Shown here: positions 30,942 through 40,978 of the stretch, piece after piece
Layout: each line of letters begins with the position of its first letter
Position numbering within the stretch: position 1 is the stretch's first letter
Assembly: GCA_005784505.1 (NCBI GenBank)
Contig: VCAZ01000001.1
Location: 274,501-338,500, forward strand
Source: Bagarius yarrelli
Lineage: Eukaryota; Chordata; Actinopteri; Siluriformes; Sisoridae
Length of the DNA stretch: 64,000 nucleotides
Reading direction: 5' to 3'
Position numbers and translations under genes: made by a program
The notes under the pieces: generated by a model
The model's input: the letters and a program-made list of their open reading frames with translations, nothing else
Database searches by the model: none
What the model was told of the DNA's origin: nothing

Positions 30942-33559
30942 CCAAATCTCAAGTTTGCCATTCTCCTTTTTGCACCGGGAAGCGAGTGTGTCCAGCTGTA
31001 CTGTAGCCTCTGTCTTTAATTCAGCTGTTTTGTCTTTCACTACTACATGCATAACTCTTCCTTTGTGAACATGGGCATCGAATGTGCTACTCCACGGAGG
31101 GTACATAGTGGGTCGCTTTTGCTTATACACTTGACCCGTTTCTAAAGAAAACACATATGAATGCGTGTAGATAATCAGCATGAAGTTGGCTTTGCACAAA
31201 GATTAATTAATGATAATTGTATGAGTGTGTTTGGCATGAGTGTGTAATATTTCATATTATTAAACATAGTCACTCTGGATAAGGGGGTCTGTTATCAAGC
31301 AGAAATGTAAATGATAAATAATATCTGTTCTGTGTTGCTGCTGTTGCTGCTGTGTTGCTGATCTGTGTTTATCTTGTAAGAACTTCCCTTCTATAGGGTG
31401 TTTGGTTATGTTCACACTTCGAGGCTTAGAGCTCAATTTCAATTTTTGCTCAGCTTCTTTTTTTTGTGTAGCTGTTCATCTTTTTACCCTTGGTTAATAA
31501 TAGATTTCCAGTGTGAACTAATCATTATCCTAATCCGTACGCCCAAAATTCTACATCTCATGCAGTGTCCTGTTCTAGGTATGGAGGTGTGTGTGGATGT
31601 GCAGCCGGAGTCAGGAGTGGTGGTGGGAGCGTGACCTGAACGTCTTCAGTGAAATCGATTATATATCAACTGTTTGTAGTTACGCGTCAGTGCAGAATGA
31701 TGACATGTCAGTCTAAAAAGACCTAAAACTCACATGTATTGCGCCTTAACTGTTCACACTGCAGTCACTTCGCAAATAATCTGACCTGTGTTTGATTAAT
31801 GACCACATACGGAAGTGGCACAAATGGGAATTTAATTTAGATTTGGGCCACATCTGCCTGCCGTGTGAACGTAACCTCTTTATGTTGCCATGTGCTTTAT
31901 TGTGTAATTGATATCTCGCCTGCTTTTTAAAAAAAAAAAGGTCAGTAGCTGTTTCCTGTGAGATGAAGAACTTTAGGTAACACATTGTGTAGCGTAGTAA
32001 GAATTTACTTTCACCTCTTTCATCTTTATATATTAATATTTCCCTGTCAGGTTAATTTAATTGTTTTCTGCTACTGGGCTTAAAACCAATACCATCATGC
32101 TGAGCCTGACCTGACCTGACTTACAGTGCATGGTGAAATTCCTAAGATTTGGACCTTTGAGTCTCACTAATATGGAATAATTTCTCTCCTGCTGTTTATT
32201 TAGCTAATCTGCTTGTTTAGCCAGATGTTTTCATTAGCTGTTGAACTGAGTGCATTAACATTTACGAAGCTGCTCTGTTATGACTTTGTAGTCAAGCAAT
32301 AATGTTTTAAATCCAATACTGTAAACTATAATTAAAAGTAAAAATTATAATAATGTGATATTTGTTAATTGTTTTTAATAGAAAAAGCATTGTTATAGAT
32401 GTATAATATAAAATAACCCTAGTCTGGTATTGAATGTCAGTGTTAATGATTACAGTTATTTTAAAAGTGTGGTGTTAATTACTTATTTTATTGTCATGCG
32501 GTAGTTCTGAAAAAAAGAAGCATTTTAGTCAGTTAGGATGAAGTCTAACTCATGCTTCCTGCATAATATCAAAGGTCCGCTCATGCTGACTCACTGTATT
32601 CTTGACAAACTTTCAGAAAAATAGGCTGTCTATCTACCCGCTTCCACATACATGGGTCAGTTGTGTACCTAACAGAGGAGAGTGCAATCACTCATCAAAT
32701 CCAGGATCCAAGGACAGCGCATATACCGTTAATCAAAGAACAGAAACCCAACCATACTCTATAACTGACGCAGACTTGCACTAATGCTGCAGGTGGATTA
32801 CAGAACTGAAAAAAATGATCTGTTTAGGTGGGTTTTATATCATGAAAGGGAAACTAGCTAAACCCCATACAAACATTCACACATGAATCTGGCCATTTAT
32901 TTACACTTACATACATTTCTCATAGAAGCTGTAGAGTGTACAAATAAAGCTGATTTCATTTTTTAAAATTTTATATATATATCTGTCTGTGTGTATACTG
33001 TGTGTACCTGTCTGTGAATTTCTTACTTATTATCAAAGATTTGTGTGTGTAATTTGTGTTTATACTGTGCATACAAACAGTAACAGACTATAAAAAATAG
33101 CGATGAACAGGTCTTAGTAAAACCAGTAGAACTTGTAGATTTATAAGTAACTGTACTGTAGACCATTATTTTTAAAGAAGACCCCTACATCAGTTCAGCT
33201 GAGTTTTTCTAGAGATGTTTTTGCATTCCGTTCCGCCCTTATAGTAAATTAGAACTGCTGCTTTTATGTAATTTGTTGCCTTAAGTTCAAAACTTGAACA
33301 CACACATTTGAAATATTTATAAAATCAGTTCATTTTAGTGACGCTTTTTTTCAAACCAAAATCTAACCTTAACCCGAGAAACTGAATCAAGGAAAGTCCA
33401 ATAATGTGTACACACACGTACCAACACACACTGACTCATACCTGTTTCTACAGCCTCTTTCATGTACACAGCACAGTATGGGTTGAGCACCTCTTCATGG
33501 TAAGCGAGTCCTGGGTCCATCTCAAAGCTGGAAAAGCCGATCCTCAAAAATGGAGACAT
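23106..33559 (-). CDS. prkcq: Protein kinase C theta, complete coding set (17 exons)
   Basis: A novel-type (calcium-independent, diacylglycerol-activated) Ser/Thr kinase that in mammals transmits T-cell receptor/CD28 signals at the immune synapse. Coding exons on the minus strand: 33559-33442, 31141-30942, 30791-30731, 29772-29589, 29072-29041, 28946-28861, 28767-28638, 28324-28215, 28118-27968, 26775-26615, 26509-26336, 26225-26134, 26021-25959, 25872-25734, 25227-25039, 24692-24564, 23264-23106. All introns are GT-AG and phases match, giving 725 residues (human 706). Order: C2-like 1-126, pseudosubstrate RRGAIKQ 152-158, C1A about 167-216, C1B about 239-288, V3 linker 308-390, kinase from about 398 (GKGSFG 405-410, Lys427, YRDLKLDN with Asp522, DFG 540-542, activation-loop Thr556), turn-motif Ser694 and hydrophobic-motif Ser713 (NFSF). 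Theta fits better than delta by the C1 and V3 sequence and by the SFMBT2 neighbour. Confidence 0.96.
24564..24692 (-). CDS. prkcq: PRKCQ coding exon 16
   Basis: LFVREPERRLGVKGNIRQHA and DWNSLEKRQIEPPFKPTV at the start of the AGC C-tail. Confidence 0.95.
25039..25227 (-). CDS. prkcq: PRKCQ coding exon 15 (kinase C-lobe)
   Basis: ILLGQKYGTSVDWWSFGVLL and MLIGQSPFHGHDEEELFQSI; a standard AGC-kinase C-lobe. Confidence 0.96.
25734..25872 (-). CDS. prkcq: PRKCQ coding exon 14 (catalytic and activation loops)
   Basis: DLKLDNILLD, ADFGMCKEN and the activation segment TATFCGTPDYIAPE with the PDK1-site threonine. Confidence 0.96.
25959..26021 (-). CDS. prkcq: PRKCQ coding exon 13
   Basis: FYAAEIICGLQFLHLKGIVY leading into the catalytic loop; the Arg of YRD is split across the intron. 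Confidence 0.95.
26134..26225 (-). CDS. prkcq: PRKCQ coding exon 12 (kinase hinge)
   Basis: ENLFFVMEYLNGGDLMFHIQ with the hinge methionine-glutamate and the following helix. Confidence 0.95.
26336..26509 (-). CDS. prkcq: PRKCQ coding exon 11 (kinase N-lobe)
   Basis: Contains the ATP-anchoring lysine in FAVKALKKDVVLMDDDVECT and WEHPFLTHLYCTFQTK. Confidence 0.96.
26615..26775 (-). CDS. prkcq: PRKCQ coding exon 10 (V3 end, kinase glycine loop)
   Basis: A poorly conserved lead (NSPLQGDNYKLSEDSEPLYA) runs into DDFTLHKMLGKGSFGK, the nucleotide-binding loop. Confidence 0.93.
27030..27930 (+). mobile_element. Internally deleted DIRS-type retrotransposon in a PRKCQ intron
   Basis: It lies antisense in the intron between PRKCQ exons 9 and 10. 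A gag-like fragment (RQATDLSLRATKETTRD, SMAVMAATARHP, KKDRAYPLNAPL) is followed by the C-terminal end of a tyrosine recombinase (GVQLLDICKAEGWSTPHTS) and a non-coding end shared with the remnant at 16735-17360. Reverse transcriptase and RNase H are missing. Stops and frameshifts are numerous. Confidence 0.68.
27968..28118 (-). CDS. prkcq: PRKCQ coding exon 9 (V3 linker)
   Basis: A variable 50-residue linker ending in the proline-rich LTPGPAPPLPRK. Mammalian V3 holds a PxxP motif needed for CD28/Lck association; the PxxP character is kept here although the sequence differs. Confidence 0.88.
28215..28324 (-). CDS. prkcq: PRKCQ coding exon 8 (C1B end)
   Basis: CGMNVHHKCQKKVANLCGVN, then QKLMAEALALIESTQQ leading into the V3 linker. 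Confidence 0.95.
28638..28767 (-). CDS. prkcq: PRKCQ coding exon 7 (C1B)
   Basis: IHKERFKIDMPHRFKVYNYK and SPTFCEHCGTLLWGLARQG: the high-affinity diacylglycerol-binding C1B module. Confidence 0.96.
28861..28946 (-). CDS. prkcq: PRKCQ coding exon 6 (C1A end)
   Basis: CNAAIHKKCIDKVIAKCTG followed by SAVNSKETM, with the remaining zinc ligands of C1A. Confidence 0.95.
29041..29072 (-). CDS. prkcq: PRKCQ coding exon 5 (32-bp micro-exon of C1A)
   Basis: A very short exon encoding GLNKQGYQCR between a CTCCTTTAG acceptor and a GTGAGT donor. It restores the C1A core exactly in phase. Confidence 0.93.
29321..29391. repeat. (TA)n microsatellite
   Basis: About 35 TA units with one TG interruption, in a PRKCQ intron. 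Confidence 0.95.
29589..29772 (-). CDS. prkcq: PRKCQ coding exon 4 (pseudosubstrate, C1A start)
   Basis: An acidic lead (GEGEGDEEPERDRE) precedes FALHQRRGAIKQAKVHVVKC, containing the autoinhibitory pseudosubstrate, and then HEFTATFFPQPTFCSVCKEF of C1A. Confidence 0.95.
30731..30791 (-). CDS. prkcq: PRKCQ coding exon 3
   Basis: Residues 107-126, VELKPQGRLLMEARYFLEKK, completing the C2-like domain. Acceptor TTCTTTAAG, donor AAG|GTTAGT by phase. Confidence 0.9.
30910..30938. repeat. (CA)n at PRKCQ exon 2 donor
   Basis: On the transcribed strand this is (TG)n starting immediately behind GTGAG of the exon 2 donor. Confidence 0.9.
30942..31141 (-). CDS. prkcq: PRKCQ coding exon 2 (C2-like domain)
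   Basis: Encodes residues 41-106, including QKRPTMYPPWSSTFDAH and the CKKENGKLEIW end. The donor TGG|GTGAGTG runs straight into a TG repeat on the transcribed strand. Confidence 0.95.
33442..33559 (-). CDS. prkcq: PRKCQ coding exon 1 (start codon, C2-like domain)
   Basis: ATG at 33559-33557 begins MSPFLRIGFSSFEMDPG, the conserved theta/delta N-terminus. An upstream in-frame ATG three codons earlier (MLA-) is less likely, because family members start at MSPFLRI. Donor CAG|GTATGA. Confidence 0.95.
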
Positions 33560-35002
33560 GGCAAGCACACTTGATTTCCTTCTACAGCTTTAAACCTCAG
33601 CACTGGTGTATTTTCTCAAATTCCCTTAAAGTAACTATCACATCAGTGTCCTTCAAATAACCATGACAAAGCCAGTAAAGTTCATTCCTGCATTTAGGTA
33701 TCACAGAATGATTCCAGCAGAGGATGAAAGTTTCCAAAGAACTTTCTAATGTAGTAGCATCCAGAAGAGTGTGTGTGGGAGCATCTGTGCCTGTGTAAGC
33801 TTTCTGGGCTTAGAGAACAGTAGCTCTTCTGCTGGACTCTGAGTGTGTGGGTGTGTGTATGGGTGTAAAGGTTTAGGAAATGTCAGCTTCTGATCCACCT
33901 TTGAGCCCTTCTGTGGTGGTAGATCTATTTAGAGAAAGAGATGATGAGAGCACTGAGGAACTGCTTCCTTATTGATCTACCATCTTTCATCTGCAGAGAA
34001 GCCTGAAAAATAAAAAATAAATAAATGTAGTGCTGCAGCAAAATTTTATTTTATTTAATTTTATTTACACGATTTATAATAAACTGTTGACAAAAGCCAG
34101 TTGAAGAACTTATTTATACATCATATATTTAACTTCATAATACAAATCCCTGTATTATATGAGCTACTAAATAGCCAGAGCAAATAACAGCCTGACCAAT
34201 TAAACTGAAACCATAATGAAGAAGATAATCAGCTATAGATCATCTACTACACATGAATTCCCAGTAAGTGGAACTTAATTAAAAATAAGAAGCCATAAGT
34301 TAAAACTCTGTGGAAAGTCTACAAACATCCTAAAAATAATAATAATAATAATGAGTTGTTCTATTATTTGGCGCTAAGATTTACTGAACACCTTTGCACC
34401 TTTGCCTTGCTCGTCTATCCAGCCTGTTAGAAGGTTTTTCGAAAAACAACCCTAGAAATGATTTCAGGGGTATTCATAATTTTGTCCATAAAGCATCCCT
34501 TTGTTTATATCAATACATTTTCAATTTGCTCACATTTCCTTAAATACTTTATTTGTTCTTTGGACTGGTGGGTTTTTAAGCTTATAGAGGAACTCAAACA
34601 GCTCACCTAAAATCTGTTAGATATATATTTAATAGTTGCTAAAGAATAAGGACTCACTGGTTTTATATTGTGGCGTTATATTGTGTTATATTGTAGGTTT
34701 CAGTTTCAGACATGAAGTGGAATGAAGCTTGTTAAAATTGTTTTTTGTTAAAATTCTCTCTTAGGTTGTCTCTTAGAGACATATCGCACAAAAGGACAAT
34801 TTCAGACCACCAGAACTTTAATATAACGACATACACTGTCCACTAAGAACAAAAGCATGCTCACTTCTCCAAAATGAAGAAAACAAAAACATTATTTATC
34901 TGTTAATAATTCATGTTAAACATTAGCAGCTTACCTGAAAAGGCAGCGTAGCCCTAAGAAAGAAATGTTAAAAATCTTCTTGGGTTATTAAGAAAGAGAG
35001 AC

Positions 35003-35004
35003 AG

Positions 35005-35042
<38 letters not shown>

Positions 35043-35110
35043 CAGGAGAGAGAGCAGGAGAGAGAGAGAGACAGAGAGAGAGAGCAGGAGCGAGAGCAGG
35101 AGAGAGGGGC
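35003..35110. repeat. (GA)n / AGAGAGCAGG microsatellite
   Basis: Purine tract with interspersed GCAGGAG units. Confidence 0.9.
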
Positions 35111-35235
35111 AAAGAAAGATGTATTAATAGAAGTGTAACACTAAACTACCAGCAGAACTGACGTTTGCTCCATAAACCATACGAGTTTTTACTGCACAGC
35201 TGTTTATGCATGACTGCATGTTATTTTCTGCACCA

Positions 35236-35475
35236 GAGATGGAAAGTTCTGAAGTACAAATACTCTGTTTCTGTACTTAGATTGTACTTTTACTTCACTA
35301 TTCATTTTTCTGATGACTTTTTTACTCGTTATATCTTTACACAAAGACCTGTGCTTTTTACTGATTACATTAAAAACCAGTCTCCTTACTTTGGTTTTAA
35401 TCTGTTAGATGTCGTGGTTGATATTATTTCTTTTGACTTTTTCAATCAGTTAATCTACTTTTTTGTTGTGCAGGT
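35236..35475. mobile_element. hAT-like miniature element fragment
   Basis: The sequence AGATGGAAAGTTCTGAAGTAC and TGTACTTTTACTTCAC has the end and subterminal composition of fish hAT miniature elements. Only one end is clear. Confidence 0.4.
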
Positions 35476-36202
35476 TTTTTAGAAGCTAGTTTATGAAGCT
35501 AACATTGACCAAGGCAGTCAGTCAAAATTACTAATAGGCTGTTTTAGATTAAAATGTGTGTGTACAAGTGTATTAATTTACTTTCTTATTCTCCAAAACA
35601 CCTTTTATACAGCCACAGTGTGTAATTGGTGTTGGCAAACACCTTTTCCTGATTATATTAGACTGTTCCTAATCTTATGAATCTTTCTAATGCTGTGGAT
35701 GAAAAAGAACAGAAATTAAACACATATGCAAAGTATTTGCTGTGTAGGATTTCTGAAGGCTCACAGCACAGAGGCACAAGCACCCCCCCCCACACACACA
35801 CACACACATGCACATACAAAATACACACTAATACATATCTGTGGGTGGACTACATTGGGACTTCTTTTATTTCTGACTTCTGATGTTGTTCGTAACTTCA
35901 TTTACATGCTGATGGTTTGGCTTTAAAAACATTTTTACACTGCCTCCATACATGACTTGATGCCTGCCACTTCCTGTCTTTACATAATAATTGAAACTAC
36001 ACATTTCCTGTGCAGAGTTTTGTTCATACTGGGTGGAGTGGAGAAAAATAAAAACCAGAATCTCACGGTTTTGTACTGTAATTAGACCTTTTATACTCTT
36101 TTTAATGCTGTATTCAATATTTTATCAAAAGTCCAGCTTTTATCCTGTAGTTCAAATGTTCCAGTAGGGATCAAACATCGGTGGCCTCTTTCATCAACTC
36201 AC

Positions 36203-36203
36203 A

Positions 36204-36240
<37 letters not shown>

Positions 36241-36246
36241 ACACAC
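36203..36246. repeat. (CA)n microsatellite
   Basis: CA units with TCA interruptions. Confidence 0.9.
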
Positions 36247-37525
36247 CTGCTGTTCCGTCTGCCACAATGTGCACTGACTTACTAAACTCTTGGTTAGTAG
36301 ACAAAAAACAGGCTAATTTACAGTCACAGAATTATGTCCTTTTTTCATTTGCTTTATAGTTATATTAAAAAAATAAACCTCTGACTATTAATTTTTAGGA
36401 ATAAATTTTTAAGAACCAAAGAAAGCAAAGATGTTCTAACAAACTTATGAGGTTTTGCTATATGTGGGCATTAGTATGTGTTTATATATATGCAACTCCT
36501 GGGAAAGAGACGATGTAACCTGATGAATTTACAGCATTTATTTGTTTTAGCCTGCTGACACGCTGGTTTTACTATGACTATTTTATCTGAGTGTAAATCT
36601 AATGCAGAATATTGCATGTGGTATTGACACACATACTGTTGAAAGATTTTTAGTATTGATTACATAATTTACATGTGATTAAGTTTATATACATTCTCTG
36701 TGTGTGTGCATTTGTCAAGTCAATTTAGTGTTCTCCGTAAATGTCTGCAATCATGTTGGAAACTTTAGATTTATTTTTATTTTATTAAAAATAAACAATA
36801 GTTTTAAAATGTAAGAAAATATTCCATTTCATGAATATTTCCACTTTAAGGTTCTGCGCTGTTTAGGCCAGCATGTTATATCAACAGTGATATCAGCTCA
36901 AATATTAGCACTGTCTAATCTCCTCCACTGACCCGTGTGATCAGACGACATTCTGATGGATTTGATCTTTAATACATCATGAAGTTTAAAACAAATATAT
37001 GAAGTCTATGCAGCTTAAGTGTAAATTGACATTAAAAGATGAAATTAACCCCTGGGATGTTATGTTGTGCACTCTCAGCGGAGAACACTTATCTTTGAGT
37101 CCTAAACAGAAGAGGAATATGTGTTTGGTGGATTTTCACTCAGCTAATGCTGGTGGACACACGGAGTGACCGGGAGTGCGCATGTCTTTAAACCAATAAA
37201 AAACTTGATTCTCTTCAGCCATAAATAAACCAAAAGAATAATGCAAACAAAATCCTTTACCAAAAAACTTTTTCTTAATATTTTCTTAATCTTTTCTACT
37301 TTTTTCTTAATCTTATCTTTTTTTAAAAATATTTTTATTTAGCTTACTCTTTTCTTAATATTCTTTTTTTCTATTGCTTAATCTTTTCTTCTCTTCATAT
37401 TTTCTTTTCTGAGACTTTTTCTTTTCTGAAATAATTTCTTTCTTATTTTCTTTTTCAAGATTTTTTTCTGAAATCTTTTCTCTTTTTCTCTCTTTCTCTT
37501 TCTGTACCAGGGCTGCGCCCCATAC

Positions 37526-37675
37526 CTGGTGCTACCTAAATGAGTGCACACCAACTGCACAGTTCTTTATTATTTTATAGGCGAGCGTTCAGGTGCTTCG
37601 CATTCCACTGATTAGCGTCATGGCGGTGTTGCCTGGCAACCGCGCTCTGTTGCGCCGCCGCGGACGCGTCTGACT
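37526..37675 (-). promoter_or_regulatory. Candidate TATA/CpG promoter with RFX X-box, minus strand
   Basis: An island of CpG-rich sequence in AT-rich DNA. On the minus strand it reads, in order, a CpG cluster, a symmetric X-box GTTGCCAGGCAAC (37640-37628), a TATA box CTATAAAATA (37580-37571), and 45 bases further a donor-like CACCAG|GTATGG (exon end 37526). The order fits a promoter plus a short non-coding first exon for PRKCQ, whose ATG exon is 4 kb downstream. This is inference; it could instead drive an unrelated transcript or be a chance CpG cluster. Confidence 0.4.
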
Positions 37676-37849
37676 GGAAGTCCATAATGTTACATTAAAA
37701 ACTTTATTATTAAAAATACTCTTCTTATTTTTCCAGGTTTTATAAATATAAAATATTTTATAATAAAATTGTCATCTTACATAAAAAAGAATGAAAAATA
37801 GTTTCACTACAGTTACTAGAGCTCTTACATTTATGGTTCTTCTGTACAT

Positions 37850-37975
37850 TTGTGGCATTTTTACATTTTTTTGCATTTTGGCAGATGTTCTCATCATCTC
37901 ATTCATCTCAGCTATACAAGTGAGCATTTATGGTAAGGGCTCTAAGGGCCCAGGACAGGAATTAAAGGCAGGACA
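37850..37975 (-). repeat. Degenerate V-type SINE
   Basis: TTTTTTGCATTTTGGCAGATGTTCTCATC...GGTAAGGGCTCTAAGGGCCCAGGACAGG retains the order of tail and central block of the local SINE, with heavy decay. Confidence 0.4.
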
Positions 37976-38747
37976 CAATAAGTGCACTTACACATCTGTA
38001 ACTGTGTGGGCAGACCTGAGAGTTTAGATCAGCAGCTGATATTATGGCAAAAGTGATCATTTTAAAGGCCATGAGATAAATTTAAAGTGCTAGCAATCAC
38101 AAGATATTTTTTATGTATAATGTGTGTGAGATCGCATCCTACAGGGTAATGACGTTTATTAATTCTGCAGCTAAACACTGATAATAGCATTATTTAGAGA
38201 CACATCATGTGAACATAGAAGAGGACAACAGGACACATCGTGTGATGCACTTAAATCATAAAAACGTGAAATAAACATAGACATTCACTAATTTAAAAAT
38301 GTATGTGCTAGAAAAAAAAGGATAATGAAAACTTTATTTGACCAGCTTTAAAAAGTTTTTTCTTTTTTCATGGTTAACATTAGTTTAATAGTAAAGGTTC
38401 AGTTCCTGATACAAAGCTATGCTAGTATATAGAACCTTTGAACAAAGTTTCCTTTTAGAAATTCTTATAAAGTTCATATGTGTTCATTTTTCTTTAAACA
38501 TCATGTTATAGAGTGGTTGGTAGTTATGCTGTTGATATATAATAAATAAACACAGATATAGATAGCAGACCCCATAATTTTTGAAAAAACCATCCATGCT
38601 ATCAGCTTTGATTTTATATTTCACTGATTTGTTTTTATGCTAAATGTTTAGTGAAATGGAGATGCGTAAATACACACACCAGTGATACCTGTACAGAGAA
38701 AATTCACAGATTATGAATAAGCATAACAGAATGATACAGAGAATGAC

Positions 38748-38767
38748 AGACAGACAGACAGACAGAC

Positions 38768-38826
<59 letters not shown>

Positions 38827-38830
38827 CAGA
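38748..38830. repeat. (GACA)n(GATA)n microsatellite
   Basis: Compound tetranucleotide repeat: about five GACA then about 14 GATA units, closed by GACA. Confidence 0.95.
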
Positions 38831-39821
38831 CACATGCATACATGGAGAAATATTTATCTAACTTAACCCCAAAGCAACATGATTTCATCCAAATTTCTTG
38901 TTGTGTGGTTTGTCCATTTTTAATAAAGAAAATGACTAATTTTACTAATAATATACATTGCTATATACAGTAATTAATACTATATCGTAAAACATGGATC
39001 CAGTTATCATACGGGGCTTTTCCTTACTGGAGTCCGTTAATGATGATTGAGATTATTTTCAAGTACACAAACATTTAATAAATAATTGAAACACAGTCAT
39101 ACCTCCGTTGATATAAACATGAATCGTCTCATTCTGGACAAGATGTAAACAATATTTCAGCTTTTTTATAGGAAAGCAGTTAAGCCAGTCTAAGCTATGA
39201 CCTTTAACGCTTTGGAGTTTTTTTTCAGTTTAGTGATGCTTATGTGGTTTCACTGCCGTTTCCTGTAAGTGATGCTGCTGGAGAAAATCTGTTTTATATA
39301 CTATCACTTCGACTGATGCACCCGATGAACCACCAATTTAAGACTTTAACTTTTCAGTAGCATTAAAATTCTACTGTAGCTCTAACAGAAAATACTTGCA
39401 ATAGGATCAACTGTACATTCGCCTTTTTACTCATCTAATCTTTTATGCATTTTTCTGTTTCTTTTCTTCTCTAAAATTGTGCACTTACAGCACTGCAGTT
39501 AAAAAGCCAGAGTCTAAAAAACACCAACCCACTACTTACCCAGGTAAGCTTTCCGATGAAGGTCCTGGTAAAGCACTTAAACTTAAGTTACACTGCGAGA
39601 GGCTGGGTGAGTTTTTGAAGCCTGACTGTAGTTGCACATGTGAGTTGTAGGTGGAGCCAAGAAATACACTTCCTGCAGACAAACAACAGCATAAAAACAA
39701 GCACAATATCACTCGGCTAAATGAACTCCAGCTGAGTGAGTACCCAGAACATTGCATTTCTTGCAGTATCACTTGACCGGAACACCATGTGGTGCAATAT
39801 CATAATATTGATTCTGATTAA

Positions 39822-39972
39822 GGTGGTACCATAGTGGCGTTAGACTGCTAACTGAAAGATTGTGTGTTCGATTCCCGGTCACACCAATTTCCCACTGTTG
39901 GGCTCCTGAACCCCCAATTGCTCAATAAGCTAAATGTAAATCGCTTTGGATGAGGACGTCAGCTAAATGATC
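39822..39972 (+). repeat. V-type tRNA-derived SINE
   Basis: GGTACCATAGTGGCGTTAGA head, B box GTTCGATTCCCG, central CACTGTTGGGCTCCTGAAC, tail TAAATCGCTTTGGATGAGGA. Confidence 0.7.
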
Positions 39973-40039
39973 TGAACACACTAACCTTAATGTAAATCCT
40001 AAATTAGTTTTTAAAGTATAACTATCTAAAATAATAGCA

Positions 40040-40155
40040 GTGGTAGCTCAAAGGTTAAAGGTTCTGGGTTGGTGATTGGAAGAATTAGGTTTAACCCTAC
40101 CACTGCCAAGCTGCCACTGTTGGGCCCTTAAACAAAGGCCCTTAACCTTCCCTGC
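40040..40155 (+). repeat. V-type SINE, diverged head and centre
   Basis: CAGTGGTAGCTCAAAGGTTAA, GCCACTGTTGGGCCCTTAAAC and AAGGCCCTTAACC are present; the tail is not. Confidence 0.6.
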
Positions 40156-40978
40156 TTTGGGGCATTGTAGCAAGCTAACTCTGTGCTCCGACCCTAACCT
40201 CCTACTGCAGTCAGGTATGTGTAACAAAAACTTCCTCACCTCCATGTAAGCACACACTTATGCAAAGTGTCCCGTTTTGTACAAAATATACATATAATAA
40301 CAGACAAATGATCACTTAAATATGACCTTGAATTTTAACTCCATAAATCAGTCACAGCGTCCCAAAAGGGATAAAAGTGTTTCTGAAGGCAAAGCCTCAC
40401 TTGTTATTAGCTGGTAGTTATTAATATAACGTTACACTGAGGTTTTTATTATGTTTTAATCTCCACTGGGTTATTTAAGCTTAAGCAGCAGATTAGACTG
40501 TAGACTTTATTAATCAAGAGTTAATACAGACTTTATTATTCGAAAAAATATTAAAAGATAAATAGATTATTTATCAGCTGGTTTTTTAATCTCAACAGAA
40601 TGTGATGTTAAATGTGTAATTTCCCGTAATAATAATAGTTTAATTTCTTTAAACACAGACACACACATTTTTTAAGAGTATAAAGCAGGAGAAGTTATGC
40701 TTTCCCTTTTATACTATTGTTTATACATATATGTGGATATACAGCAGCATCTCTATCCTGTAGTATTGGGGAATCTTTTGCACTATCATTAGTCAAACAT
40801 ATGCTTTGATTTCAGTGACCCTGGTTTTATCACCTCTATAGATTTAACACTTCTAACAGCAGAGGGCGATAAAGTAACATGTAAACAGACTTTATTGTTG
40901 AATTAACCTTGATTATATGTGTTTATTGTGTTCAGTTGTGTTTTATAGTTGGAGTGTAAACATTAAATTTACTAATAC

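Larger units (their letters stand above)
33560..37525. other. Upstream of PRKCQ ATG exon; no coding exon seen
   Basis: Probably PRKCQ 5' intron or intergenic DNA. It holds a GA microsatellite (35003-35110), CA tracts (35790-35810, 36203-36246), a hAT-like fragment (35236-35475) and a T-rich low-complexity block (37255-37500). Confidence 0.5.
38831..40978. other. Intergenic with two SINE relics
   Basis: No gene recognised. Two diverged V-type SINEs lie at 39822-39972 and 40040-40150. Confidence 0.5.

Noticed and set aside
37620..37673. Short ORF MAVLPGNRALLRRRGRV in the CpG patch
   Set aside because: Only 17 codons, and its sequence is dictated by the X-box and CpG cluster. No donor or downstream exon supports it.
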